Assembly (NCBI RefSeq): GCF_027571385.1
Contig: NZ_CP085636.1
Coordinates: forward strand, 806,001 to 870,000
DNA length: 64,000 bases
Origin: Shewanella sp. MTB7
GTDB taxonomy: Bacteria > Pseudomonadota > Gammaproteobacteria > Enterobacterales > Shewanellaceae
Direction: 5' to 3'
The translations under genes were made by a program, and so were the position numbers. The notes beneath the pieces are model-generated. The model made no database searches and had not been told where the DNA came from. It was given only the letters and a program-made list of their open reading frames with translations. The stretch's first letter is position 1. The number at the start of each line of letters is the position of its first letter. This document shows positions 9,285-18,749 of the stretch, one piece after another.

Positions 9285-12026
9285 ATGTTGAATAACGAGC
9301 AGAGTGAGCATGTCGATTTGGCCGCTCAATGTTTTTTTAATGGATTACTGAAAGAGTTCCATGTATGGCGACAGGACGCTAATCATAAATTCGTATCGAT
9401 AAACTTGCCTGAATGCGGTGTTGAATTGCAGCTTTCGTATGCCCATTTATCCCATTGCGGACCCCATACGTTTACTTTCCCAATTCGTTATCTCGATGGT
9501 AATCGTGAAGGCTCATTGAGCTTTGAGCGTGCTTTAGCCTTAATTCTCAATGAGCCTTCGATTGTCGGTGAGCTGTCTGAAGAAAGCAGAGATCTATTTA
9601 AAGACAGAGTGATACAAAGTGCCGCGAATACTGCTAATGCAATCAGCAGCAGATTCGATGATCTTGTTCATATCTATAAAGGTAAATTGAACTTTATTGA
9701 AGCTGAACAAGCCCTGTTAGTGGGACATAACATGCATCCGGCGCCTAAAAGCCGCAGTGAGTTTAGCGGTGCCGACATTCGTTTTGCTCCTGAGAGTGGT
9801 GACAGTTTTGGACTTCACTGGTTTGCGGTTCATCGAACAGCTTGGCAGGGGGAAGTTTACGGCAGTGATGTACAGACGACTATCGCTGTTATTGCTGAAG
9901 ATCTTAAGTTGGATTTTGGCATTCTACCGGCTGATTTCCAGCTTATGCCGATGCACCCTTGGCAGGCCGCAGTACTTAGAGAACGGGATGATATAACTCA
10001 CCTATTCGCATCAGAGCTGATTTTAGATCTCGGTATTCACGGCGAAGGCTGGCGGGCGACCACATCACTGCGGGCTATCTATCATCCCGATTGCCGGTTC
10101 ATGATCAAATACTCATTGAGTGTGAAATTAACTAATTCAGTACGCCATCTTTCGTTGAAAGAGGTGCGCAGAGGCATGTTGCTCGAACAGATATTGGATG
10201 CGGATAAGGGGCTGGAGCTGCAGCAGCGTTACCCGGGAATGACCATTATGCGCGAGCCCGGTTTTGCTGCGCTACAAACATTGGAAGGTGAGGCCATAGA
10301 GGAGAGCTTGTTTGCCTTTAGGGTCAATAGTTTCTGGAAGCAGCCTGAGCGTGAATCTTTAGTTCTGGCAACCTTGACTCAAGCGGATCCCTTAGGCGGA
10401 AACAGTGCATTGGCTAATATGGTACTTGGTCGCGCAGAGGAGCGTGGAGAATCGACATCAAGGGTTGCACAGCAATGGTTCCAAGGGTATTTAGAACAAG
10501 TATTGGAACCCTTAGTGACAGCCCGAAGTGATTACGGGGTGATTTTTCTAGCCCACCAGCAAAATATTGTGGTGGATATCGAAGATGGCCTGCCTGTAGG
10601 ACTCTTCTATCGGGATTGCCAGGGAACGGGTTTCACCTGTGCAGCTCAAGAGTGCTTTGCTGAACAGTTAGGCGATGTCACCCCAGAAAACTTTATGTCA
10701 CACCAGTTTGTTGACCCCTTTATTAGTTACTACCTGATATTTAATAGCAGTTTTAGCGTGATTAGCTCCATGGCTTCGGCAGACTTGGTGAAAGAGTCTG
10801 TACTCCTGACTCAGTTGAGATTGTTTATGGGACATCTACAACAGAAGGGGTATAAAGATCCTGGATTTGTCGACTATCTTCTAAATTCAGAGTCGTTGAT
10901 ATTTAAAGGTAATTTTTTTGTTTACTTGAGCAATATTAATGAAAACAGTATCGAAGATCCAAGTGAAATTTATCAAGAGATCCCAAATCCACTCTATCTA
11001 AAGCCGGATGGAAAATGCTTGGTGAAACGCTTGCCAGATCACAGTCTGATGGGATTTACCGAAGGCAATAGAATCTGCGTTGAAACAGCTGAGTGTTTAC
11101 TCGACGTTTATCTGACTGAGCATGACGGCATGAGAATCTTGCTGCCCGCCAGCCCAAACTGTGAACAGTCACGACTCTCCTATCTACAGATGTTGTCGCT
11201 GCTTGAACACAGTATCTTTTGTGGCGTAGCCAAAGGCATCAGTTTGTCGTTATCCCATTGGGGTCAGCTTTGTTATGACAAGCCTGCACGTTGGATGTGT
11301 GTCGATGATAATGCGTTGTTTATTGGCATCTCTCAATTTGAACAAAATCCGGATCTGTGGCTACTCATCTCTAACCAGTCCCTGCCCGAGAGTCTAGTTG
11401 AGGAGGAAGTTACCCACCCTTTAAGGCCCCATCATCCCCAAGGTGTTTTCTATCGCCGTTTTAGCTATGAACTCGGCCAAGAGCTGAGCTTACGGCTTGT
11501 TGATCCTGAGACTGATCTTGAGCTCTTCCACCAATGGATGAATCAAGCGCGAATCGCAGAGTTTTGGGAGCTTGATAAGTCTAAAGAGGAGCTACTTGCA
11601 TATCTGCACAAGGGAGTGGCGCTGAAGCATCAGTTTCCTGCTATAGGCATGATTAACGGTAATGCTTTTGGCTATTTCGAATATTACTGGACTAAAGAGG
11701 ACAGACTTGGTCCTTACTATGACGCCGATAATTATGATCGCGGTATTCACCTCTTGATCGGTAATGAAAGGTATCTTGGCAACCAATACTGGAAGGTATG
11801 GGGCAATTACTTTATCCAATACAGTTTTCTCGCAGATAGCAGGACAAAACATCTGGTTGGTGAGCCCAGAATAGACAATAAAAATGTGATTAAGCTATGG
11901 CAATACTTTGATTTTGAAAAGGTGAAAGAGTTCCACTTCCCCCATAAGCATGCAGCCTTAGTCGTAGGTAAACGTGAGCGCTTTTTCGAGCAGATGGCAC
12001 GTTACTATCGGGAGAGTCAATCATGA
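9285..12026 (+). CDS. Fused NIS siderophore synthetase-acyltransferase (BibC-like)
   Basis: This 913-residue fusion has an IucA/IucC-type NRPS-independent siderophore synthetase as residues 1 to about 590. Motifs visible there are GHNMHPAPKSR (H148), LMPMHPWQ, the TTSLRAIYHP-IKYSLSVKLTNSVRH block and a late GLFYRDCQGTGF. The C-terminal part, about 600-913, is an AlcB/IucB/RhbD-type GNAT N-acyltransferase (LRLVDPETDLELFHQWMN, HLLIGNERYLGNQYW, GEPRIDNKNVIKLW). The acyltransferase would succinylate or acetylate an N-hydroxylated diamine, and the synthetase would adenylate and condense or cyclise the units. The bisucaberin enzyme BibC is a known multidomain relative. In putrebactin and alcaligin loci the two activities are separate genes. 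The next gene overlaps by 4 nt (ATGA), suggesting translational coupling. Confidence 0.88.
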   Translation: MLNNEQSEHVDLAAQCFFNGLLKEFHVWRQDANHKFVSINLPECGVELQLSYAHLSHCGPHTFTFPIRYLDGNREGSLSFERALALILNEPSIVGELSEESRDLFKDRVIQSAANTANAISSRFDDLVHIYKGKLNFIEAEQALLVGHNMHPAPKSRSEFSGADIRFAPESGDSFGLHWFAVHRTAWQGEVYGSDVQTTIAVIAEDLKLDFGILPADFQLMPMHPWQAAVLRERDDITHLFASELILDLGIHGEGWRATTSLRAIYHPDCRFMIKYSLSVKLTNSVRHLSLKEVRRGMLLEQILDADKGLELQQRYPGMTIMREPGFAALQTLEGEAIEESLFAFRVNSFWKQPERESLVLATLTQADPLGGNSALANMVLGRAEERGESTSRVAQQWFQGYLEQVLEPLVTARSDYGVIFLAHQQNIVVDIEDGLPVGLFYRDCQGTGFTCAAQECFAEQLGDVTPENFMSHQFVDPFISYYLIFNSSFSVISSMASADLVKESVLLTQLRLFMGHLQQKGYKDPGFVDYLLNSESLIFKGNFFVYLSNINENSIEDPSEIYQEIPNPLYLKPDGKCLVKRLPDHSLMGFTEGNRICVETAECLLDVYLTEHDGMRILLPASPNCEQSRLSYLQMLSLLEHSIFCGVAKGISLSLSHWGQLCYDKPARWMCVDDNALFIGISQFEQNPDLWLLISNQSLPESLVEEEVTHPLRPHHPQGVFYRRFSYELGQELSLRLVDPETDLELFHQWMNQARIAEFWELDKSKEELLAYLHKGVALKHQFPAIGMINGNAFGYFEYYWTKEDRLGPYYDADNYDRGIHLLIGNERYLGNQYWKVWGNYFIQYSFLADSRTKHLVGEPRIDNKNVIKLWQYFDFEKVKEFHFPHKHAALVVGKRERFFEQMARYYRESQS

Positions 12027-13354
12027 GTAAAGATATGAAGCATTTCGATCTTTTTGGCATCGGCATTGGTCCCTTTAATTTGAGCATTGCCGCGCTCTCT
12101 CAAGGCATAAAAGGACTCAATATTGCATTTGCTGATGCCCACAAGTCGATGACTTGGCATCCCGGGTTACTGCTTAATGATGCAAGAATGCAGACCAGCC
12201 CCCTAAAAGATATGGTGACGGCTGTTGAGCCGACGAACCCTCTCTCTTTCCTCTCATATCTGGTGAATAAACGTAAGATTTACGCTTACATGGCGGCGCA
12301 GATGAATACGATAAGTCGTATCGAGTTTGCCGATTATCTAGCTTGGGTCGCGGATAGAGTGGATAACCTCATGTTTGATAACCCCGTCGATGCGGTGGAG
12401 TTTTCCGGTGATAAGTTTCTTATTCACAGTAAGCGGGGGATCTATACCAGTCAGCATATCTGTCTTGGTACGGGCAAAATTGCTCATTTGCCAGCGTGTG
12501 TTAAGCCACATATGAGCTCTAAATGCCTCCATGCCAGCCGTTTAGCTTTAAGGGAACGAAATTATCAAGGAAAAACGGTGGCCGTTGTTGGCGGCGGACA
12601 AACCGGCGCCGATGTATTTCTTAATCTTCTGCAGCGTCAATGGGGCGAACCTACACGGGTTATCTGGATCTCAAGACGACCTAACTTTCAGGCGTTAGAT
12701 GAAGGTGTATTTACCGACCAATATTATACGCCGGGCTATGGACAGATTTTCTATGGACTGAGTGACGGAGTTAAGCAGCAAGAAGTGAAACATCAGAAGC
12801 TTTCCAGCGACGGTATTACCAATGTGTCACTCAATGAGATATATCAGCATCTTTATCAGGAGCGGTTTATTAAAGGTGAAAAAGATAGTGACAAATGGAG
12901 TTTGCGACCCCACAGAACTTTAACTGAGATGCGTCAGCGCGATGACCAGTATGAACTCACATTGGTTAACGGCATCACAGGTAACAGCGAATTGATCAAA
13001 GTGGACGAGTTGATTTTATGTACTGGATTTGAGTCGCAGATCCCAAGTTATCTATCGCCGATTAAGCAGAAGCTGGATATCGATCAATATGGTCAGTTTA
13101 ACCTGAATCGTGAGTTTTCTGTCGCTTGGGATGGACCTAAAACCAACAGGGTCTATGCGGTTAATGCAGGAGTTCATAGTCACGGTATTTTAGAGCCGCA
13201 ACTTAGTCTCACTGCTTGGCGTAGCGCCACCATCATCAACGACATGCTTGGCTACGCTCACTTCGACCTCTCATTGGAGGAATCAATTATAGATTGGGGC
13301 GAGGGAAAGCTGGTCTCAGAAACAAGAAATATTATTAATCATCAGGGAATATAA
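12023..13354 (+). CDS. L-lysine/L-ornithine/diamine N-monooxygenase of siderophore synthesis
   Basis: This 443-residue flavin monooxygenase is of the IucD/AlcA/PvdA group. An N-terminal FAD site FGIGIGPFNLSIAAL is followed by WHPGLLLNDARMQTSPLKD, which is characteristic of this family. A second dinucleotide site VVGGGQTGADVFLNL binds NADPH. A late CTGFESQIPSYL block completes the fold. It N-hydroxylates the terminal amine of a lysine- or ornithine-derived diamine as the first step to the hydroxamate. Since the partner synthetase resembles BibC, cadaverine or putrescine is the expected substrate (inference). The ATG overlaps the stop of the synthetase gene, and the receptor gene starts 2 nt after this stop. 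Confidence 0.9.
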   Translation: MSKDMKHFDLFGIGIGPFNLSIAALSQGIKGLNIAFADAHKSMTWHPGLLLNDARMQTSPLKDMVTAVEPTNPLSFLSYLVNKRKIYAYMAAQMNTISRIEFADYLAWVADRVDNLMFDNPVDAVEFSGDKFLIHSKRGIYTSQHICLGTGKIAHLPACVKPHMSSKCLHASRLALRERNYQGKTVAVVGGGQTGADVFLNLLQRQWGEPTRVIWISRRPNFQALDEGVFTDQYYTPGYGQIFYGLSDGVKQQEVKHQKLSSDGITNVSLNEIYQHLYQERFIKGEKDSDKWSLRPHRTLTEMRQRDDQYELTLVNGITGNSELIKVDELILCTGFESQIPSYLSPIKQKLDIDQYGQFNLNREFSVAWDGPKTNRVYAVNAGVHSHGILEPQLSLTAWRSATIINDMLGYAHFDLSLEESIIDWGEGKLVSETRNIINHQGI

Positions 13355-13356
13355 TC

Positions 13357-15618
13357 GTGTCAAAGTTCAAATTAGCCCCAATATCGACCGCCATTTTGCT
13401 CTCCACTTTTGGGGCTGCAGCATGGGCTGAAAGTGATAAACTTAGTTCGGATAACCGGGAGATGGAGATCATTCATGTTACGGCGAAACCTTTCGACACA
13501 CCGGTTTCTTCACTGCCTGGCACAGTTCAAATTATCGATCAGGAGGCGATTCAGGCACAAATTAGTCTGAGCGCTGATCTCTCTAGCTTGTTGGCGAATC
13601 TGGTGCCGAGTTATGGCCCTGAAACTCAGATGATGTCGAGTACTTATCAAGGATTTCGTGGCCGTAAAGCGATTGTCATGATCGATGGTGTGGTTGTGTC
13701 GAACAGCTTACGGGATACCAGCCGGGTACTCTCCTCTATTTCGGTGGAGAATATCGCGCGTATCGAGGTGATTCAAGGAGTGAGTGCTGTCTATGGTAAT
13801 GGTGAGTCCGCTGGAGTGATCAACTTGATCACTCATCAGGCGAGTAGTGAGGCAATTGCATTTTGGAGCGAGGCTAAAATAGCTGGTTCGATCCATGATG
13901 CTGACTCAATTGGTTATCAGCTAAGCCAGCGTATCTCTGGGACCCAAGGCCAGTTTAACTATCTGGCTCAGCTTAATTGGCATGACTCGGGTACCTTGTT
14001 TGATGGCGAAGGAACTCAAATTCCTTCCGATCCTGCTGGGCGTGGCGGTCAAGGTGAGCTTGAGGATTTCGACGCCTTAGTTAAATTAGGGTATCTGTTC
14101 GCTGATGATTCGACCATGACACTCAATCTACACAGCAGAAAGTTAGAAAACCAGCTCAGTTTTTCACGAAAAACCGTGTTCGATGAAACCGTAGTCGTCG
14201 ATACCTCAAAGCCTTTTAGTGGGGATGCGCCCTACAGTGAAAACAAGTACGTTCAGTTTACCTATAACGCGCCTTCGATGGGGGGTCATCAGGTCAATAT
14301 TGAGTTAAGTGCTAGCGAGAGTGAGAATACTCAGGCCAACAAGGTATTGACCCAATCTAAAAAATGGGCGCTGCGTATTGCTGCGCAGCCTCTTGTGTTG
14401 CCTAGGGAGCAAGATAGGTTGATCTATGGTATCGATTATCAAGTCGATAAAACAAAGCAGATCAGCGCTAAAGGCGTGTGCGAGATCTGTAATGTTGAGC
14501 AGACAAATATTGCGCCCTTTGCCGAGTATGAGTTTAATCAAGATAATTTCATGCTGCAGTTTGGGGTGCGTTACGAGAACTTTGACCTTGATGTTCCGGA
14601 CTATCTGGCAACGGGACGATATGGTTATACCCCCTTTAGTGGCGAAACAATTGAGGGAGGCAGTTTAAGTTATCGTAAACCTGTATTTAATCTAGGTGGT
14701 GTTTATCATTTTGAAACGACTGAGATATATGCTGCATTCTCTCAAGGATATGGATTAGGTGATCTACGCCGACTTCGCTCGATTGATGTGGCAGGAGTTG
14801 AACAATATGATAACAAAATGGAGCCAACCGAAGCCAATAACTTCGATCTGGGTTACCGAGGGCTGTTCGACAATCTAAGTTTTGACATAGGCTTGTTTTA
14901 TACTCGGTCTGAGCGGGCTCAAAGCTATGTCGATATTTTGGATCAGGTGATTTTTAGCACGTTAGCTTCTTTAGATCCGCGTCTAGTATACGATCAATCT
15001 AAGACGCTAAATCCTGATGCTATCGATGCAGTGGTGAGTCGAGATGAGAAGACCTACGGTATAGAGCTGCTTTCATCCTATGCCATTAATGATATCTTTA
15101 CCCTTGGCGGGAACTTTAGTTACACCCAAGGCGAGTATCGCCATCCAACAAACGGGTGGGTGAAGATGAATAACGCTCGGATTAGCCCGATGAAGGCTAA
15201 TATCTTCCTTGATATGAACTTGAACGATGAGTTTGGCGGCCTGTTGCAGGTTAATTATGTTGGCTCACGTGACGAAGGTTCAGAGATAGATTTGGCGCTG
15301 CCACAAAATGGCATGTGGGGAACCTTTAAAGGTTACAGTTACTACAATGCACCGACTGAGAGTTATACCACTGTCGACTTGAGTCTATTTTATCGCAGTG
15401 ACTTAGGTCAGTTTACCTTAGGTATCAAGAATCTGTTCGATAAGGTTTATCGCCCAACCTATGCACAGATGGGCAGCGGAAGTGTATATGGTGGGATAGA
15501 CCTTCCAAGCGATCCTACGTTAGATCAACTTGAAGGTTTAGTCCGAGACTACGCATTTAAAGATAGCTATAACGCCCAAGGCACCACGTTCACTCTAGGG
15601 TATCAGGTTAATTACTAA
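13357..15618 (+). CDS. TonB-dependent ferric siderophore receptor
   Basis: This 753-residue outer-membrane receptor has a signal peptide (cleavage probably after AAAWA). An N-terminal plug domain begins after IHVTAKPFDTPVSSLPGTVQII and includes MIDGVVV and the conserved RIEVIQGVSAVYGNGESAGVINLIT. A C-terminal 22-strand barrel ends TTFTLGYQVNY with a terminal aromatic. The start codon is GTG, 2 nt after the N-hydroxylase stop and preceded by CAGGGA. As the last gene of the siderophore operon it should import the cognate ferric siderophore. No ferric-siderophore reductase of the FhuF type follows; a hairpin terminator closes the operon. Confidence 0.9.
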   Translation: MSKFKLAPISTAILLSTFGAAAWAESDKLSSDNREMEIIHVTAKPFDTPVSSLPGTVQIIDQEAIQAQISLSADLSSLLANLVPSYGPETQMMSSTYQGFRGRKAIVMIDGVVVSNSLRDTSRVLSSISVENIARIEVIQGVSAVYGNGESAGVINLITHQASSEAIAFWSEAKIAGSIHDADSIGYQLSQRISGTQGQFNYLAQLNWHDSGTLFDGEGTQIPSDPAGRGGQGELEDFDALVKLGYLFADDSTMTLNLHSRKLENQLSFSRKTVFDETVVVDTSKPFSGDAPYSENKYVQFTYNAPSMGGHQVNIELSASESENTQANKVLTQSKKWALRIAAQPLVLPREQDRLIYGIDYQVDKTKQISAKGVCEICNVEQTNIAPFAEYEFNQDNFMLQFGVRYENFDLDVPDYLATGRYGYTPFSGETIEGGSLSYRKPVFNLGGVYHFETTEIYAAFSQGYGLGDLRRLRSIDVAGVEQYDNKMEPTEANNFDLGYRGLFDNLSFDIGLFYTRSERAQSYVDILDQVIFSTLASLDPRLVYDQSKTLNPDAIDAVVSRDEKTYGIELLSSYAINDIFTLGGNFSYTQGEYRHPTNGWVKMNNARISPMKANIFLDMNLNDEFGGLLQVNYVGSRDEGSEIDLALPQNGMWGTFKGYSYYNAPTESYTTVDLSLFYRSDLGQFTLGIKNLFDKVYRPTYAQMGSGSVYGGIDLPSDPTLDQLEGLVRDYAFKDSYNAQGTTFTLGYQVNY

Positions 15619-15652
15619 TACCAATTTGCATAAAGACCGATATAGATGAAAT

Positions 15653-15687
15653 AGCAGTAGGTGCCACTTTTGGGCCTACTGCTTTTT
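15653..15687 (+). terminator. Terminator of the siderophore operon
   Basis: Nine-bp stem AGCAGTAGG/CCTACTGCT with a 13-nt loop, followed by a T tract. It lies about 35 nt after the receptor stop. Confidence 0.8.
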
Positions 15688-15784
15688 ACTGCCTTTATAT
15701 CAATTGACTGTTCATATTGTTGTGCAGAAGATGTGAAAATCATTAGACTAGATGGCAGTTAAGACAATCAAATTTGGAGTTGGA

Positions 15785-16705
15785 GTGGCAAAAATTATGA
15801 TCACCGGGGCGACAGGCCTCTTAGGTAGGGCTGTGGTTAAACAGTTGGCATTATCGGGTGAGCATGAGCTGATTGCCACCGGTTTTAGTCGGGCTCAAGC
15901 TGGTATATACAAGTTAGATCTTACCGATAATAATGCCATTGAACAGTTTATCGTCTCTCAACAACCAGATGTCATCGTTCATTGCGCTGCGGAGCGCAGG
16001 CCAGATGTTTCAGAACAATTCCCTGAAGCTGCGCTGGCACTGAATCTTGGTGCTACAGCCGCGTTAGCTAAGGCCGCTAAGCAGCAAGGAGCTTGGCTTA
16101 TTTACATCTCCACCGATTATGTGTTCGATGGTACAAAGCCAAGTTATATTGAAAGTGATGCACCCAATCCAGTGAATTTTTATGGCGAATCTAAACTGCG
16201 TGGTGAGCAACTGCTGCTTGAAACATCCGCTGACTTTGCAGTACTCAGGCTTCCCATTCTTTATGGTCAAGTGGAGCAAGTAGAGGAATCAGCAGTCTTA
16301 GTGTTGCTGAATCAGCTATTGGATAAACAATCACAGAATGTCGACCACTGGGCGATACGTAGTCCGACATCGACACAGGATGTTGCCATAGCTATCGAGA
16401 AGATGATCGCGCTTAAACTCGATAATGAGACGCTAAAAGGGGTTTATCATTTCAGTGCCAAAGAGGTGATGAGTAAATATCAGATGTTACTTGTGCTAGG
16501 TGAACTCTTGGAACTGGATACCCAACATTTGTCCCCAGTTTCCGAGCCAACAGACAGCGCTAAGCGACCACATGATTGCACCTTAAGTTGCCAACGGTTG
16601 GAGAGTATTGGGATCGTTTCTCAAGTGAGCTTCATGCAAGGCTCGCACGATAGTTTAATAAGTTCACCAAAGGCCTTGTCTTTAATCGGTATTGAACTGA
16701 GTTAA
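15785..16705 (+). CDS. RmlD/MAT2B-like NAD(P)-dependent sugar reductase family protein
   Basis: This protein of about 306 residues is an extended short-chain dehydrogenase of the RmlD (dTDP-4-dehydrorhamnose reductase) fold: MITGATGLLGRAVV binds NAD(P), ISTDYVFDGT is the family strand, and FYGESKLRGE gives the catalytic YxxxK. The start is uncertain. A GTG at 15785 has TTTGGAG 5 nt upstream and is preferred; ATGs at 15752 and 15797 are alternatives. No rhamnose or other sugar-nucleotide genes are nearby, so a housekeeping MAT2B-like role rather than O-antigen synthesis is more likely. The exact substrate is unknown. Confidence 0.78.
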   Translation: MAKIMITGATGLLGRAVVKQLALSGEHELIATGFSRAQAGIYKLDLTDNNAIEQFIVSQQPDVIVHCAAERRPDVSEQFPEAALALNLGATAALAKAAKQQGAWLIYISTDYVFDGTKPSYIESDAPNPVNFYGESKLRGEQLLLETSADFAVLRLPILYGQVEQVEESAVLVLLNQLLDKQSQNVDHWAIRSPTSTQDVAIAIEKMIALKLDNETLKGVYHFSAKEVMSKYQMLLVLGELLELDTQHLSPVSEPTDSAKRPHDCTLSCQRLESIGIVSQVSFMQGSHDSLISSPKALSLIGIELS

Positions 16706-16737
16706 TTGTTATATTTGATACCCAGTGAATTGAGTCG

Positions 16738-18012
16738 GTGATATTGATGCTAAAAGGTGTTTTTCCACAAGGTTTCCCGAATTTAAACGCGTCGGATCAA
16801 CTGGTTGCTTTACGTACTTTAGGTCTTGCGCTTAAGTTGGTGCTGACTTTTTTAGTTGCGGAAACGTTTGGGCTTTCAGTGGATAGTCCTGCGATAAAGT
16901 ATGCGTTAATGCTAGAAACGCTCTACCTAGCGGTAACGTTTAGCGTGCGTAAGCCACTGCAGTTGACGGATTCTGGACTATTTATTGCGCTTTTGCTCGA
17001 CACCGTTTTTTGGATCACTTGGCTTTACTTTACCGGCGGTGCTACAAACGCATTTATCTCACTCCTTTTACTGCCTATTGCGATAGCTGCGGTGATCTTA
17101 CCCCGTTGGGCACCATGGACATTAACCTTTATCTCGACGCTTGCTTATAGTTTGATGCTATACAGTGTGCCGTCAGAACAGATGCAGCACCATGGCATGG
17201 ATATGGGCTCCCATTACTTGGGGATGTGGCTTAATTTTGTGATCTCATCTTTGGTGTTAACCACCAGTGTCGCCTTTATTGCTAAGCGTATGCGTAGGCA
17301 AGATGCTGAGCTGGCCTATATGCGTGAAGCCCAGTTAAGACAGGAGAAGTTACTCGCTTTAGGCACAGCTTCGGCTCAAATGGCACATCAGCTCGCGACG
17401 CCGTTATCTAGTCTGAGGTTATTGGTTGAGGAGGTGGCTGAGGAGTCCGATGTGAATGCGCCAGCAGTAAAAGAGATGAATGTGGCGTTAAGCCGTTGTG
17501 AGAAAACCTTGGCTGATTTACGGCTGGCAACAGAGTCGATTCGGGAACAGAAAAAGTTTGAAATAGATGCTCGCGAGTTGTTACATCAGCTTGAGCAACA
17601 GGTGAGTCTGTTTATGCCGCAGGTGTTGCTTGAGATAGCGTCGGATCCAGAAATTCAATACTCCTCAGTTCAAACCGACACGAGCCTGTTACCTGCTATT
17701 TTATCGTTAATCGAAAATGCCGCCCACGCCAGTTCAGAGCATATGGGGCTGCAGAAAGTTAACATTGAGCTTGATGTGGATAATGAACTGGCTTGTTTGA
17801 GACTAAGGGTCAGAGATTATGGTAACGGGATCCCCAGTGGGCTAGTGATGCAATTGGGGCATAAGCTGGTAGACAGTCCGACAGGTATGGGGGTCGCGCT
17901 TATGCTGAGCCATGCGAGTTTTGAACGCTTGGGCGGGCAGTTAATCTTAGGCGCACACTTAGAGGGGGGTACTGTGGCTGAAGTGACGTTACCTTTAAAC
18001 GGAACCCTATAG
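16738..18012 (+). CDS. RegB/PrrB/RoxS-type redox sensor histidine kinase
   Basis: This 424-residue membrane kinase has six or so N-terminal hydrophobic segments, then dimerisation and catalytic domains. GGATNAF at residues 100-106 corresponds to the RegB quinone-binding GGxxNPF, but with Ala in place of Pro. The phospho-acceptor is H217 in MAHQLATPLSSL, and C254 in LSRCEKTL lies where RegB has its redox-active cysteine. The ATP-binding lobe has ENAAHAS and DYGNGIPSG. RegB senses the quinone pool and respiratory redox state and phosphorylates RegA. The start is GTG at 16738, with ATG at 16747 as alternative. The response regulator gene follows with no gap. Confidence 0.88.
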   Translation: MILMLKGVFPQGFPNLNASDQLVALRTLGLALKLVLTFLVAETFGLSVDSPAIKYALMLETLYLAVTFSVRKPLQLTDSGLFIALLLDTVFWITWLYFTGGATNAFISLLLLPIAIAAVILPRWAPWTLTFISTLAYSLMLYSVPSEQMQHHGMDMGSHYLGMWLNFVISSLVLTTSVAFIAKRMRRQDAELAYMREAQLRQEKLLALGTASAQMAHQLATPLSSLRLLVEEVAEESDVNAPAVKEMNVALSRCEKTLADLRLATESIREQKKFEIDARELLHQLEQQVSLFMPQVLLEIASDPEIQYSSVQTDTSLLPAILSLIENAAHASSEHMGLQKVNIELDVDNELACLRLRVRDYGNGIPSGLVMQLGHKLVDSPTGMGVALMLSHASFERLGGQLILGAHLEGGTVAEVTLPLNGTL

Positions 18013-18579
18013 ATGATTAATCATAGGTTATTGATTATAGAAGATGATCTAGCATTTGCTAGCGTGTTGGATAGGCGCATGTCGCGTCATGGCTTTAGTT
18101 GTCTTCAGGCCCATAATGCTAGCCAGGCCCTATTGGAAGCCCGGCAGTTTAAACCCAGCCACATACTGCTTGATATGAAGCTTGAAGAGGATAATGGATT
18201 GCGGTTGATCTATCCTCTACGTCAAAGCTTACCTGATGTGGTGATGGTGCTGCTCACCGGTTACGCCAGTATTGCCACCGCAGTCGAAGCGATTCGCTTA
18301 GGCGCAGATAATTACTTGGCTAAGCCTGTCGATACCGCCACCTTATTAAATGCGTTAACGGATAACAAGATTAAAGCGGGTAGGGATGATATTCATGAGT
18401 TGGATGAGCAGCCTATGACGCCTAAGAGACTGGAGTGGGAGCACATTCAGCAGGTGTTGAATTTAAACAAAGGCAATGTGTCGGAGACAGCTCGTCAACT
18501 TGGTATGCATAGGCGAACATTGCAACGCAAACTCCTCAAAAAACCTACCTTAGATAACCGTAAGTCTGAGACGTATTAA
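18013..18579 (+). CDS. RegA/PrrA/ActR-type response regulator
   Basis: This 188-residue protein has an N-terminal receiver domain with acidic pocket E10-D11-D12, phospho-acceptor D54 in ILLDMKLEEDNG, a conserved LLTGYASIATAVEA switch region and the YLAKPVD lysine. The C-terminus is a Fis-type helix-turn-helix with NVSETARQLGMHRRTLQRKL, almost diagnostic for RegA-family regulators. These control respiration and redox-dependent genes in alpha- and some gammaproteobacteria. It starts immediately after the kinase stop codon (TAG then ATG), so the pair is a single transcription unit with coupled translation. Confidence 0.92.
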   Translation: MINHRLLIIEDDLAFASVLDRRMSRHGFSCLQAHNASQALLEARQFKPSHILLDMKLEEDNGLRLIYPLRQSLPDVVMVLLTGYASIATAVEAIRLGADNYLAKPVDTATLLNALTDNKIKAGRDDIHELDEQPMTPKRLEWEHIQQVLNLNKGNVSETARQLGMHRRTLQRKLLKKPTLDNRKSETY

Positions 18580-18749
18580 GCATTTGTCTGAATTTCTTCT
18601 ACGCTTAATAAGCAGCCTAATACTATATAAACCATAAGCCGCTTTTCCCTCAATATGTAGGAAGAGCTAAAGTCTGTTACTGCTAAGTCGATATTTCAAT
18701 TAAATTTTGAAGATTATTCTGATTGGTATTTCACCAAAGGGAGTTGATG

